Position numbers and translations under genes: made by a program. From Lampropedia cohaerens (GTDB lineage: Bacteria > Pseudomonadota > Gammaproteobacteria > Burkholderiales > Burkholderiaceae_C): a stretch of DNA of 64,000 nt. Positions 8,961 to 17,532 of the stretch are shown here, piece after piece (position 1 is the stretch's first letter; each line of letters begins with the position of its first letter). Location of the stretch: positions 1-64,000 of the forward strand of contig NZ_LBNQ01000033.1 in the NCBI RefSeq assembly GCF_001005215.1, written 5' to 3'. Below the pieces are notes generated by a model, which was given only the letters and a program-made list of their open reading frames with translations, made no database searches and had not been told where the DNA came from.

Positions 8961-10973
8961 TCAAGACACCACGACTTCGCGGAACATGCCGGCATCCATG
9001 TGGAACATCAGGTGGCAGTGCCACGCCCAGCGGCCGAGCGCGTCGGCTGTCACCAGGAAGCTGATGCGTTGTGCCGGCTGCACCGGCAGGGTGTGGCGGC
9101 GCGCAAGGAAGCGACCGTCGGGGCTTTCCAGCTCGCTCCACATGCCGTGCAGGTGCATGGGATGGGTCATCATGGTGTCGTTGTGCAGAATGACCCGCAG
9201 CCGCTCGCCGTGTTTGAAGTGCACCGGCGTGGACTTTCCGAACTCCAGCCCGTCCAGGGACCATGCGTAGCGTTCCATGTTGCCCGTGAGGTGCAATTCG
9301 ACCTCCCGGCCAGGGCCTCTCTTGTCCAGCGGCCCCGACGGGGTATGCAGATCCGCGAGGGTCAACACGCGCCGACCGTTGTTGCGCAGTCCAATGCCGG
9401 GGTCATCGAGGTTGGTGCGCGCCATGTCAACGCGCATGTCCGTGCTGGCACCATACTCGGTGCGAGCGTGGCGGGCAGTAGTGCTGGGCACGGCCAGTCC
9501 CCCCGCAGCCGCGGCGTGTTGGCTGTGATCCATCGCCATGCCACCGTGGTTCATGCCAGCCATCGCCCCATGATCCATCCCGGACATCGAACCCGAGCCC
9601 ATCCCGGTCATCCCGGTCATCCCGGTCATCCCGGTCATCCCGGTCATCCCGGTCATCCCGGTCATCCCGGTCATCCCGGTCATCCCGGTCATCCCGGTCA
9701 TCCCGGTCATCCCGGTCATGCCCGTCATGCCCGTCATGCCCGTCATGCCCGTCATGCCCGTCATCCCGGTCATCTCCATGGCCTGGCCGGACCCGCCATG
9801 GTCCATGCCCCCCATCATGCCGCCCATCATGTCGTTCATGGTCAGCCATTCGACCGGATCGAGGGCAGGCACGGGAGCTTGAAGACCTTCACGCACGGCC
9901 AGCGTGGCACGCGCGTAGCCTGTCCGGTCCATCGCCTGGGCGAAGATCGTGTAAGCGTCATCCCGTGGCTGGACGATCACATCGACGGTTTCGCCCGGAC
10001 CGAATCGGAACTCATCGACCGTCACCGGCTCCACGTCAACACCATCGACGTGCACCACCGTGAGTTTCAGTCCGGGAATGCGTACGTCGTAGAAGGTGTT
10101 GCCCGCACCGTTGACCATGCGCAGCCGCACGCGCTCCCCCGGTCGGAACAACGCCGTCCAATTGCCGGCGGGGGTGACGCCGTTGGCCAGATAGGTCAGC
10201 GTGGCGGCGGACAGATCGGCGAGATCCGTCGGATTCATCCGCATCTCGTTCCACATCTTGCGCTTGTCGATCGCAGCGGCCATGCCGTCGCGCGAGGCGT
10301 CCCGGAAGAAGTCGAAGACGGTAGGTTGGTTGTAGTTGTAGTAGTCGCTTTGGGACTTGAGCTTGGTGAACACCCGCATCGGGTCTTCGTCGGTCCAATC
10401 CGAGAACAGCAGCACGTGGTCACGGTCGGCGCGGATGGTCTCGGCGCCAGCGGGGTCGATGATGATCGCCCCGTACATGCCCGTGAGTTCCTGGAAGCCG
10501 GAGTGCGAGTGGTACCAGTAGGAGCCGCTTTGCTGAACCTTGAAGCGGTACGTGAAGGTCTCGCCGGGAGCGATGCCTTTGAAGCTAATGCCCGGCACGC
10601 CATCCATCTGATACGGCAGGATGATCCCGTGCCAGTGGATGGATGTGGCTTCACGCAGCTTGTTGGTCACACGGATTGTGACGGTGTCACCCTCGCGCCA
10701 ACGCAATGTCGGTGCCGGCAGCGAGCCGTTGATGGTCGTAGCCACGCCTGGCTTGCCCGTGAAGTTCACGGGCGATTCGGCGATCACCAAGTCGAACTCG
10801 GTGCCTTTTAGCACAGGGGCGGCACCGCGCGTCGCGGAGCCTTGCTGGGCAAATGCCTTGAACGCCGGCGTGGACAGCCCAGCGAGAACGCCGCCGGCGG
10901 CTAACCCTTGGACGAAACGCCGACGAGAAAGGCCCTGTGGGGGCACGATAAAAAAGGGTGAACGAGGCGGCAT
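8961..10973 (-). CDS. copA: Multicopper oxidase CopA, copper resistance
   Basis: This 670-residue protein has a Tat signal ([13 protein letters not shown]) and three cupredoxin domains. Copper ligands are visible in SIHWHGI (113-115), WYHSHSGF (155-157), THPMHLHG and [13 protein letters not shown] at the C-terminus. Between domains lies a very long Met-rich insert of 19 Met-Thr-Gly units flanked by MDHGG-type motifs, a probable Cu(I) store. CopA-type oxidases oxidise Cu(I) to Cu(II) in the periplasm. It is first in the operon, divergent from copRS, with a palindromic box in between. No strong ribosome-binding site is visible. Confidence 0.95.
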   Translation of the reverse strand: MPPRSPFFIVPPQGLSRRRFVQGLAAGGVLAGLSTPAFKAFAQQGSATRGAAPVLKGTEFDLVIAESPVNFTGKPGVATTINGSLPAPTLRWREGDTVTIRVTNKLREATSIHWHGIILPYQMDGVPGISFKGIAPGETFTYRFKVQQSGSYWYHSHSGFQELTGMYGAIIIDPAGAETIRADRDHVLLFSDWTDEDPMRVFTKLKSQSDYYNYNQPTVFDFFRDASRDGMAAAIDKRKMWNEMRMNPTDLADLSAATLTYLANGVTPAGNWTALFRPGERVRLRMVNGAGNTFYDVRIPGLKLTVVHVDGVDVEPVTVDEFRFGPGETVDVIVQPRDDAYTIFAQAMDRTGYARATLAVREGLQAPVPALDPVEWLTMNDMMGGMMGGMDHGGSGQAMEMTGMTGMTGMTGMTGMTGMTGMTGMTGMTGMTGMTGMTGMTGMTGMTGMTGMTGMTGMGSGSMSGMDHGAMAGMNHGGMAMDHSQHAAAAGGLAVPSTTARHARTEYGASTDMRVDMARTNLDDPGIGLRNNGRRVLTLADLHTPSGPLDKRGPGREVELHLTGNMERYAWSLDGLEFGKSTPVHFKHGERLRVILHNDTMMTHPMHLHGMWSELESPDGRFLARRHTLPVQPAQRISFLVTADALGRWAWHCHLMFHMDAGMFREVVVS
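9603..9773 (-). repeat. 19 tandem 9-bp units encoding Met-Thr-Gly in copA
   Basis: On the minus strand the unit is ATGACCGGG (14 copies) or ATGACGGGC (5 adjacent copies near the 5' end of the array). Because the unit is 9 bp, copy-number changes keep the frame and only lengthen or shorten the Met-rich segment. Confidence 0.95.
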
Positions 10974-11096
10974 GGCCTGAAATCCTCCATAGATGACTCG
11001 GAAGTCGTTCTAAACGCCACCCCATCCTGAGCGGCACAGTTCGACGCAATGCAGGTCATGCTATGGGTTGGGCACTTTCCACCGAATGACCCTTGA

Positions 11097-11112
11097 ATTA
11101 CATTCATGTAAT
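11097..11112. promoter_or_regulatory. Putative CopR operator between copA and copR
   Basis: ATTACATTCATGTAAT is a perfect inverted repeat (ATTACA / TGTAAT, spacer TTCA). It resembles the cop box bound by CopR/CusR-type regulators. It lies 124 bases before copA and 115 before copR, so it could serve both. Confidence 0.65.
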
Positions 11113-11226
11113 GTTCGTGTCATGTTCGTGGAAGCTGGCAACCAGTAAATTGCTGATTGAAGTGGATGAATGCGTACATCGTGAGCGGCTATTTTTCTGC
11201 GCCGCAGCGATTTCATGGGACATGCG

Positions 11227-11919
11227 ATGAAACTGCTGGTCGTTGAAGACGAGAACAAGACGGCGGATTACGTCCGCCAAGGTCTCATGGAGGCGGGATT
11301 CGTAGTGGATCTGGCGCGCAACGGATTGGACGGACACCACCTGGCCATGGGCGAGACATACGATCTGGTGGTCTTGGATGTCATGCTGCCGGATGTCGAT
11401 GGCTGGCGCATCGTGCGTGCCCTTCGAGATGCCGGTAAACAGGTCCCTGTACTCTTTCTGACGGCGCGTGGCGGTGTGGACGACCGTGTCAAGGGATTGG
11501 AACTGGGAGCGGACGACTACCTCGTCAAGCCATTCGCCTTCTCTGAGTTGCTGGCGCGGGTGCGGACGCTGCTGCGACGCGGAAGCGCTCCGAGCCAGCC
11601 TGATCGCATCCAGGTTGCCGATTTGGTACTGGACTTGGCGCGCCGACGTGCAACGCGCGCTGGCCAACGCATCAATCTCACCAGCAAGGAGTTCGCGTTG
11701 CTTGAGCTCCTGGCCCGTCGCCAGGGGGAAGTCCTTCCACGTTCTCTGATCGCGTCGCAGGTATGGGACATGAATTTCGACAGCGACAGCAACGTCATCG
11801 ATGTAGCCATCCGCCGCCTACGCGCGAAGATAGACGATGCGTTCAATCCGAAGCTCATCCACACCGTGCGTGGAATGGGATACACGCTCGATGCGCCCGA
11901 TGATGCCCCTGCGCCATAA
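11227..11919 (+). CDS. copR: Heavy-metal response regulator CopR/CusR
   Basis: This 230-residue OmpR-type response regulator has a receiver domain with acidic pocket VEDEN (7-10), phospho-acceptor Asp51 ([11 protein letters not shown]) and Lys in LVKPF, then a winged-helix output domain (about 130-225). The start at MKLLVVED (11227) is preferred: GGGA sits 6 bases upstream. An ATG 12 bases earlier has no ribosome-binding site. It is expected to activate cop genes when phosphorylated by CopS. It overlaps copS. Confidence 0.92.
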   Translation: MKLLVVEDENKTADYVRQGLMEAGFVVDLARNGLDGHHLAMGETYDLVVLDVMLPDVDGWRIVRALRDAGKQVPVLFLTARGGVDDRVKGLELGADDYLVKPFAFSELLARVRTLLRRGSAPSQPDRIQVADLVLDLARRRATRAGQRINLTSKEFALLELLARRQGEVLPRSLIASQVWDMNFDSDSNVIDVAIRRLRAKIDDAFNPKLIHTVRGMGYTLDAPDDAPAP

Positions 11920-13327
11920 GCCGCGGCAAAGCCGTCCAGCGTCGCTTGCATTGAGGGTCACGGCCCTGGTTGGTATCGCCACGACCTTGGTGTTTCTTGT
12001 GTTCAATTGGGTCATTCTCCGGTCGTTGGAGCACCACTTTGCTCAACAGGATGCCCACGAACTGGAGGCAGTGACAACCGCTTTGGCTCAGCCCTTGCAC
12101 CAGCTTGCAAGTGACATCGCAAGCGACGAACTGAAGCAACACTTGGCCAACGCAGTCGCAGGACATCATGGGATGACGTACGGCGTCTACGATGGGGCTG
12201 GCAATAGCATCTATGCCACGCCCGGTCCTGACCTGTCTAAACTTGCCAGTAGCAAAAAGTTGGTCAACCGCATCACCGCTGACGATTTGATCGTGTGGCA
12301 GGAGGATCAGAGGTCATATCGAGGTGTGGTGCTGCAACTGCCTGCTGACGATTCAGCGGCGCCCGGCTACCGCATCGTCGCTGCCATGGACATCGGCTTT
12401 CATCTCGACTTCCTGGCGGAGTTCAAGCGCATGCTCTGGTGGGCAACCGGCTTGGTCATGTGCCTGGCGCTCGGTGTGGCTTGGCTGGCGGTGCAGTGGG
12501 GCCACCTGCCGATTCGCAAGGTCAATGAAGAGATTCGGGCGATTCGCTCTTCAAAGCTGGATGTGAGGCTGGATCCTCGGGATGTGCCGATCGAACTGGC
12601 GGAACTGGTATTCGCCTTCAACGATATGTTGGCGAGAATCGAGGAAGGCTTCACCCGGCTATCACACTTTTCCGCAGACATCGCGCACGAGTTGCGCACG
12701 CCCGTCACCAACCTGGTCACGCAGACTCACGTGGCGCTTGGCCAGCCGCGCAGCAACGAGGAATACAGAGAAATCCTCTATTCAAATTTGGAAGAGTTTG
12801 ATCGGATGGGACGCATGATTGGTGACATGCTGTTTCTTGCCCAAACGGAAAATGATCCCCGCAACTTGCGTCTGTCTACCATTGATCTGTCCGAATTGGT
12901 GCGGAGTCTGTTCGACTATTTCGAGGCGCTGGCAGAAGATAGCGGCATTACGCTTGGTGTTAAAGGGGCGATCGGCAGCATAGCGGCGGATCGGGAAATG
13001 CTCACCCGGGCGCTGAACAATCTTCTCTCGAATGCAATTCGACACACGCCTCGCGGCAAGAGCATCACGGTCTTGCTTTCGCAGGACGAGCAGTGGACAA
13101 CGATCAGTGTGGTCAATCCCGGTGAGAGAATTCCTGAGCGCGATCTACCAAAGCTCTTCAACCGCTTCTACCGAGTTGATCCGGCACGGCAACGAAATAC
13201 GGCGGGCGCCGGTCTTGGCCTTGCCATCGTGAAATCGATTGCGGAGGCACATGGTGGCTCCGTTGCCGTGACCTCCAGTGAGCTTGTCACCAGGTTTGAC
13301 TTGGTATTGCCCCATCTGCGGCAGTAG
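11900..13327 (+). CDS. copS: Heavy-metal sensor histidine kinase CopS/CusS
   Basis: This protein of about 475 residues has two membrane segments (about residues 18-38 and 175-195) flanking a periplasmic sensor domain, then HAMP, a HisKA box ([16 protein letters not shown], His near residue 262) and a HATPase domain ([30 protein letters not shown]). It matches the heavy-metal sensor kinase family that detects periplasmic copper or silver. The start is uncertain: ATGs at 11891, 11900 and 11903 all lie inside the end of copR, and 11900 is chosen arbitrarily among them. Confidence 0.9.
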   Translation: MMPLRHKPRQSRPASLALRVTALVGIATTLVFLVFNWVILRSLEHHFAQQDAHELEAVTTALAQPLHQLASDIASDELKQHLANAVAGHHGMTYGVYDGAGNSIYATPGPDLSKLASSKKLVNRITADDLIVWQEDQRSYRGVVLQLPADDSAAPGYRIVAAMDIGFHLDFLAEFKRMLWWATGLVMCLALGVAWLAVQWGHLPIRKVNEEIRAIRSSKLDVRLDPRDVPIELAELVFAFNDMLARIEEGFTRLSHFSADIAHELRTPVTNLVTQTHVALGQPRSNEEYREILYSNLEEFDRMGRMIGDMLFLAQTENDPRNLRLSTIDLSELVRSLFDYFEALAEDSGITLGVKGAIGSIAADREMLTRALNNLLSNAIRHTPRGKSITVLLSQDEQWTTISVVNPGERIPERDLPKLFNRFYRVDPARQRNTAGAGLGLAIVKSIAEAHGGSVAVTSSELVTRFDLVLPHLRQ

Positions 13328-14238
13328 TCCGAGGGCGCTGCGGTCCGTCCAGCCAACTGGCGTATCTCTTTGCCTGATTCTGGGATCTACCCGGCCGGCC
13401 ACGTTGCTACGCGAGCGGGACATTTTTTCTCCGTGACTGCCACGTGCCCAGTCCTAGCGGCAGGCGCCGACATCATGCGCTTGTGTATCCCATCGCTACG
13501 TCCACACCGCGCGCGGGGGCCTTTGCTCGGTCGTGATCCGGTCACCGATCGTCGATAGCCTCAGCGGTCAGTGCCGAACGTCTGCCTGCTCGGCGCCTCG
13601 ATCGCGCGCAGACCTGGCTGTGTGCGCTGAGCCCCTGAGGTGAGTTGGAAGTTGGTCTGCTGGTTCGTTGCGCGGGTATATGTACCCGTAGCTGGGTACA
13701 GAGAGTCTTATTGATCAAGATCAAGGTACTGCTATCAGGCGCCGGCTGCATATGAACGCAGCCAACCGCCAAAACTACCTATGCAGGTGTCCACTAAAAC
13801 TTGACCACTGCACCCCGCCCGAAGGCTTCTCCGACTCGCCCGCTGACGCGGGCCAGGTCAACCCCACAACGACAGGCGAGAACGCCCCGCCATGCCTTGC
13901 AGCGCCGGTCTTGAGGCGTGGCGTGGAAGCTCCATAGCGATGCCGGGCGGGTTGTCCCTGAACCGCGTTGAGGACGGCACGCACCTGCACAACCTGCCGC
14001 AGCAAGCGCCAGCGTGTTCGCCAGCGTCCCGTCCATCGCGGCGGGGCGCTGGCCGGGCCGATCCGGCGCAGCCGGTTCGGCGGCATCGAGGGGCGCCAAG
14101 CATCGCGCGGCGGGGATAGCCCGCAGGGCTTTCCCCTGGAGGCAAGCGAAGCGCGCAGCGCCGCAGGCGCGAAGGCGTGAGCAACTGTCTTGAAAGTCAA
14201 GCCTCGCAAGCGCGCAGGCTCCATTCAATTGAAGCGTT
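13328..14238. other. Region of about 0.9 kb without a convincing gene
   Basis: Open frames here look like GC-rich shadows. The left half holds an FNR/ANR-type box and a 20-bp dyad (TGTACCCGTAGCTGGGTACA, 13681-13700) upstream of an ATG at 13752. About 35 bases into that frame lies GTGTCCACTAAAACTTGACC (13787 onward), which looks like the terminus of an insertion element I cannot name; beyond it the sequence character changes. It is probably a junction of old insertions. Confidence 0.5.
13711..13724 (+). promoter_or_regulatory. FNR/ANR-type box with no intact target gene
   Basis: TTGATCAAGATCAA is an exact match to the FNR consensus TTGAT-N4-ATCAA. It lies 28 bases before ATG 13752, but the frame from that ATG appears to be interrupted after about 11 codons by sequence of different origin. 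Confidence 0.6.
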
Positions 14239-14274
14239 TTGCCAATGATTCAATAAATGTTGTATTATCGAATC
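14239..14274 (+). promoter_or_regulatory. ars operon 1 promoter and ArsR operator
   Basis: TTGCCA (14239-14244) and TATTAT (14263-14268) with an 18-bp spacer form a plausible promoter. A dyad TGATTC ... GAATCA (14246-14275) overlaps the -10 and is the likely ArsR operator. Transcription would start at about the ATG at 14275, giving a leaderless mRNA. The sequence ATAAATGTTGTATTATCGAA is shared with ars operon 2. Confidence 0.65.
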
Positions 14275-14604
14275 ATGAACGAGACCCAAGCCATTTCCGC
14301 CCTCGGCGCCCTGGCCCATACCCAGCGGCTGCGCGTGTTCCGCGCCCTGGTGGTCGCCGGCCCCGAAGGGCTGACACCCAGCGTCCTCGCCGACCAGCTC
14401 GACGTGGCCCGCAACTCCCTGTCCTTCCACCTGAAAGAACTGGCCCATGCCGGCCTGGTCACCATCGAGCAGCAGGGCCGCAACCTGATCTACCGCGCCG
14501 ACTTCACCCAGATGAATGGGCTGCTCGGCTATCTGACCGAGCACTGCTGCCAGGGCGGCGCGTGCGAGGTCACCGAATCCTCCTCTGCCTGTACTTCCTG
14601 CTGA
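14275..14604 (+). CDS. arsR: Arsenic-responsive repressor ArsR (operon 1)
   Basis: This 109-residue ArsR/SmtB-family winged-helix repressor has the recognition region LDVARNSLSFHLKELAHAGL. The As(III) site is C-terminal: Cys91, Cys92 and Cys97 (EHCCQGGACE), the arrangement known from Acidithiobacillus-type ArsR rather than the classical E. coli CVC site. Two further Cys are at 106 and 109. The upstream ATG at 14257 lies inside the promoter, so 14275 is chosen. It starts a five-gene ars operon. Confidence 0.93.
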   Translation: MNETQAISALGALAHTQRLRVFRALVVAGPEGLTPSVLADQLDVARNSLSFHLKELAHAGLVTIEQQGRNLIYRADFTQMNGLLGYLTEHCCQGGACEVTESSSACTSC

Positions 14605-14617
14605 AAGGATCACCCCC

Positions 14618-15088
14618 ATGAAGCGCTTTCACGTCCACCTGCACGTCGATGACCTGAACCGCAGCATCGGCTTCTATTCCCAACTGTTCGCCGCGCAGCC
14701 CGCGCGCGTCGAAGGCGACTACGCCAAATGGATGCTCGAAGACCCGCCGGTCAACTTCGCCATCTCCACACGTGGCAACAAGCCGGGCATCGACCACCTG
14801 GGTATCCAGACCGACGATGCCGAGGAATTGGCGGTGCTGAAGGCCCGCGCCGAGGCGGCCGACATGACGCTGCTGGACGAGGGCACCACGACCTGCTGCT
14901 ACGCGCGCAGCGAGAAGCACTGGATCACCGATCCGCAGGGCGTGGCCTGGGAGCACTTCCACACGCTGGGCAACATTCCGGTCTTTAACGAAGCGGCGCC
15001 TGCAGCGACTTCCGCCGCAGCGTGCTGTACCCCGGTGCGCGGCAAGCCGGTGGGCGTTGCGGTGAAGCCGGCTTCCTCCTGCTGCTGA
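14618..15088 (+). CDS. arsI: ArsI/CadI-family dioxygenase (C-As lyase)
   Basis: This 156-residue vicinal-oxygen-chelate protein has metal ligands at His5, His60 and Glu112 and the vicinal pair Cys93-Cys94 in TTCCYARSEKHW. In characterised ArsI, such a Cys pair binds trivalent organoarsenicals, and the Fe(II) site cleaves the C-As bond of methylarsenite. Extra Cys-rich motifs at the C-terminus (AACCTP, SSCC) are unusual and may help metalloid binding. It lies between arsR and arsC with short gaps. Ars operon 2 lacks it. Confidence 0.88.
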   Translation: MKRFHVHLHVDDLNRSIGFYSQLFAAQPARVEGDYAKWMLEDPPVNFAISTRGNKPGIDHLGIQTDDAEELAVLKARAEAADMTLLDEGTTTCCYARSEKHWITDPQGVAWEHFHTLGNIPVFNEAAPAATSAAACCTPVRGKPVGVAVKPASSCC

Positions 15089-15100
15089 TGTGAGATACCC

Positions 15101-15598
15101 ATGACCACCGACAAGACCTACAACGCCCTGTTCATCTGCACGGGTAACTCGGCCCGCTCCATCCTGGCCGAAGGCATCCTCAATGAATTGGGCCAGGGGC
15201 GCTTTCGCGCCTACTCGGCGGGCAGCCACCCCAAGGGCGAAGTCCACCCACTGGCGCTCGCCACGCTGGAGCGGCTGCACATGCCGACCGCCGGCTACCG
15301 CAGCAAGAACTGGGACGAGTTCGCGGCGCCCGGTGCGCCGGAGCTGGATTTCATCTTCACGGTCTGCGACAACGCCGCCGGCGAGGTCTGCCCCGTGTGG
15401 CCGGGGCGCCCGATGTCGGCGCATTGGGGTGTGCCTGATCCTGCAGCCGTTGAAGGCACCGACGAGCAGAAGCGCAAGGCGTTCACGGATGCGGCGCTGA
15501 CGCTGCGCCGACGCATCGAATTGTTCCTGTCGCTGCCGATTCAGCGCCTGGATGCCATGTCGCTGCAGCACGAGCTGCGCAGCATTGGTACGAAGTGA
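15101..15598 (+). CDS. arsC: Arsenate reductase ArsC, low-molecular-weight phosphatase type (operon 1)
   Basis: This 165-residue protein has the P-loop FICTGNSARS (catalytic Cys13) and the low-molecular-weight phosphatase fold, with the DPAAVEG loop supplying the acid. It reduces As(V) to As(III) for export by Acr3. It starts 12 bases after arsI and ends 10 bases before acr3. A close copy is in ars operon 2. Confidence 0.92.
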   Translation: MTTDKTYNALFICTGNSARSILAEGILNELGQGRFRAYSAGSHPKGEVHPLALATLERLHMPTAGYRSKNWDEFAAPGAPELDFIFTVCDNAAGEVCPVWPGRPMSAHWGVPDPAAVEGTDEQKRKAFTDAALTLRRRIELFLSLPIQRLDAMSLQHELRSIGTK

Positions 15599-15608
15599 GG
15601 TTGGCGCG

Positions 15609-16694
15609 ATGAGTGTTGGAACCCAAACGGCCGGCCGCGTGCCGGCCGCCCCCACCATGAGCGTCTTCGAGCGCTACCTGAGCGTGTGGGTGCTGCTGTG
15701 CATCGTCGCCGGTATCGCGCTCGGCCAGTTCGCGCCGGGCGTGTTCCAGGCCATCGGCCGCACGGAAGTGGCTCAGGTCAACCTGCCCGTGGGCCTGCTG
15801 ATCTGGGTGATGATCATTCCCATGCTGCTCAAGGTGGACTTCGGCGCTCTCGGCCAGGTCAAGCAGCACTGGCGCGGCATCGGCGTGACGCTGTTCATCA
15901 ACTGGGCCGTCAAACCATTCTCGATGGCGTTGCTGGCGTGGATCTTCATCCGCCAGGTCTTCGCGCAGTGGCTCCCCGCCGACCAGCTCGACAGCTATGT
16001 CGCGGGCCTGATCTTGCTGGCCGCCGCACCTTGCACAGCCATGGTGTTCGTCTGGAGCCGGCTGACCGGGGGCGATCCTGTGTTCACGCTGTCGCAGGTC
16101 GCGCTGAACGACACCATCATGGTGTTCGCCTTCGCGCCCATCGTCGGCCTGCTGCTGGGCCTATCGTCCATCACGGTGCCGTGGGCCACGCTGCTGGTAT
16201 CGGTCGGCCTGTACATCGTGATTCCCGTCATCCTGGCCCAGTTCTGGCGCCGCGCCCTGCTGAGCAAGGGCCAAGCCGCCTTCGACCGGGCGCTGGAGCG
16301 CATCGGGCCGCTGTCCATCGCGGCGCTGCTGCTCACGCTGGTGCTGCTGTTCGCCTTCCAGGGCGAGGCCATCATCCGCCAGCCACTGGTCATCGCCATG
16401 CTGGCCGTTCCGATCCTGATCCAGGTGTTCTTCAACTCCGGCCTGGCCTACTGGCTCAACCGCAAGGCGGGCGAGCAGCACAGCATCGCTTGTCCTTCGG
16501 CGCTGATCGGCGCCAGCAACTTCTTCGAGCTTGCCGTAGCCGCCGCCATCAGCCTGTTCGGCTTCCAGTCCGGCGCCGCGCTGGCCACCGTGGTCGGCGT
16601 GCTGATCGAGGTGCCAGTCATGCTACTGGTCGTTCGGATCGTCAACCAAAGCAAGGGCTGGTATGAGTGCGGCCCGAACCCTGCCCGCGGATAA
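15609..16694 (+). CDS. acr3: Arsenite exporter Acr3 (operon 1)
   Basis: This 361-residue protein has ten predicted membrane segments of the BASS/Acr3 type. The essential cysteine is present in AAAPCTAMVFVWSRLTGGD (Cys142), and GASNFFELAVA is a family signature. It exports As(OH)3 across the inner membrane. The start at 15609 follows arsC; the frame is open upstream inside arsC. Confidence 0.93.
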   Translation: MSVGTQTAGRVPAAPTMSVFERYLSVWVLLCIVAGIALGQFAPGVFQAIGRTEVAQVNLPVGLLIWVMIIPMLLKVDFGALGQVKQHWRGIGVTLFINWAVKPFSMALLAWIFIRQVFAQWLPADQLDSYVAGLILLAAAPCTAMVFVWSRLTGGDPVFTLSQVALNDTIMVFAFAPIVGLLLGLSSITVPWATLLVSVGLYIVIPVILAQFWRRALLSKGQAAFDRALERIGPLSIAALLLTLVLLFAFQGEAIIRQPLVIAMLAVPILIQVFFNSGLAYWLNRKAGEQHSIACPSALIGASNFFELAVAAAISLFGFQSGAALATVVGVLIEVPVMLLVVRIVNQSKGWYECGPNPARG

Positions 16695-16708
16695 CCAAGA
16701 CACGACTC

Positions 16709-17131
16709 ATGAGCAACATCACCATTTACCACAACCCCACCTGCGGCACGTCGCGCAACGTGCTGGCTCTGATCCGCAACAGCGGCGAAGAGCCGAACGT
16801 TATCGAATACCTGAAGACACCGCCTGACCGCGAAACGCTGCAACGCCTGATCACGGACATGGGCGCGCCAATGCGCGCCGTGCTGCGTGAGAAGGGTACG
16901 CCCTATGCGGAATTGGGCCTCGATGACCCGAAGTGGGGTGACGAGCAGTTGATTGGCTTCATGCTCCAGCACCCCATCCTCATCAACCGGCCCATCGTGG
17001 TGACCCCGCTGGGCACGCGCCTGTGCCGGCCCTCAGAGGCCGTGCTGGACATCCTGCCGCAGCCGCAGCGCGGCGCGTTCCGCAAGGAAGACGGCGAAGC
17101 CGTGGTGGATGCGGAGGGTCGCAGGGTCTGA
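16709..17131 (+). CDS. arsC: Arsenate reductase ArsC, glutaredoxin-dependent type (operon 1)
   Basis: This 140-residue protein begins MSNITIYHNPTCGTSRN with catalytic Cys12, and keeps the anion-binding arginines of the E. coli R773-type family ([20 protein letters not shown]). It uses glutathione and glutaredoxin to reduce arsenate, so the operon holds two unrelated arsenate reductases. It is the last gene of ars operon 1. Confidence 0.92.
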   Translation: MSNITIYHNPTCGTSRNVLALIRNSGEEPNVIEYLKTPPDRETLQRLITDMGAPMRAVLREKGTPYAELGLDDPKWGDEQLIGFMLQHPILINRPIVVTPLGTRLCRPSEAVLDILPQPQRGAFRKEDGEAVVDAEGRRV

Positions 17132-17175
17132 GACCTCCCGCACAAGCGGCAGGCAATCTGAAGTGAGGCTGGTAT

Positions 17176-17203
17176 TATCGAATTTCGTTATCGATATTCG
17201 ATA
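17176..17203 (+). promoter_or_regulatory. Inverted repeat at the padR start, probable autoregulatory operator
   Basis: TATCGAAT (17176-17183) and ATTCGATA (17196-17203) form a perfect dyad with a 12-base centre, and the last base is the A of the padR ATG. A TATTAT -10-like element (17173-17178) overlaps the left arm. PadR bound here would block the padR-chrA promoter. Confidence 0.6.
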
Positions 17204-17532
17204 TGAAAGAGAAACCTACTCCACGTGCCATGGAGCACCACGACCTGCTGTCGGGGCTGATCCGCCTGCATGTGCTGCACCACGCAGCCGAGCAGGAGAT
17301 CTACGGGCAATGGATGATCGACGAGCTGGCCCACCACGGCTACCGCCTCTCCCCCGGAACGCTGTACCCGATGCTGCACAAGATGGAGCGCGACGGCTAC
17401 CTCGTCTCCCGCCAGGAGCGTGAAGGGCGCACCGTGCGCAAGCTCTACACGATCACGCCCAAGGGCAAGGAAGGCTTGGCGCTGGCCAAGGACCGCATCC
17501 GGGAGTTCACCGGGGAGGCGATGCACAAATGA
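17203..17532 (+). CDS. PadR-family transcriptional regulator of chrA
   Basis: This 109-residue protein has the PadR winged helix (EQEIYGQWMIDELAHHGY, then LSPGTLYPMLHKMERDGYL and KLYTITPKGKE). It overlaps chrA by ATGA (17529-17532), so the two genes are translationally coupled. The PadR proteins beside chromate transporters are thought to repress the pair. Confidence 0.88.
   Translation: MKEKPTPRAMEHHDLLSGLIRLHVLHHAAEQEIYGQWMIDELAHHGYRLSPGTLYPMLHKMERDGYLVSRQEREGRTVRKLYTITPKGKEGLALAKDRIREFTGEAMHK

Noticed and set aside
9603..9773. Regular repeats that could suggest a CRISPR array
   Set aside because: The unit is 9 bp with no spacers and lies inside copA as codons for Met-Thr-Gly.
8901..10811. 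A 636-codon open frame opposite copA with a long His-Pro-Gly repeat
   Set aside because: It is the mirror of the copA coding sequence in high-GC DNA, and its repeat is the antisense of the Met-Thr-Gly array. copA has all expected copper motifs and this frame has none.
13775..14224. Three overlapping minus-strand frames of up to 149 codons before ars operon 1
   Set aside because: They are Arg/Ala/Pro-rich with no recognisable domain, and they overlap one another in all frames, as expected of GC-rich non-coding DNA.
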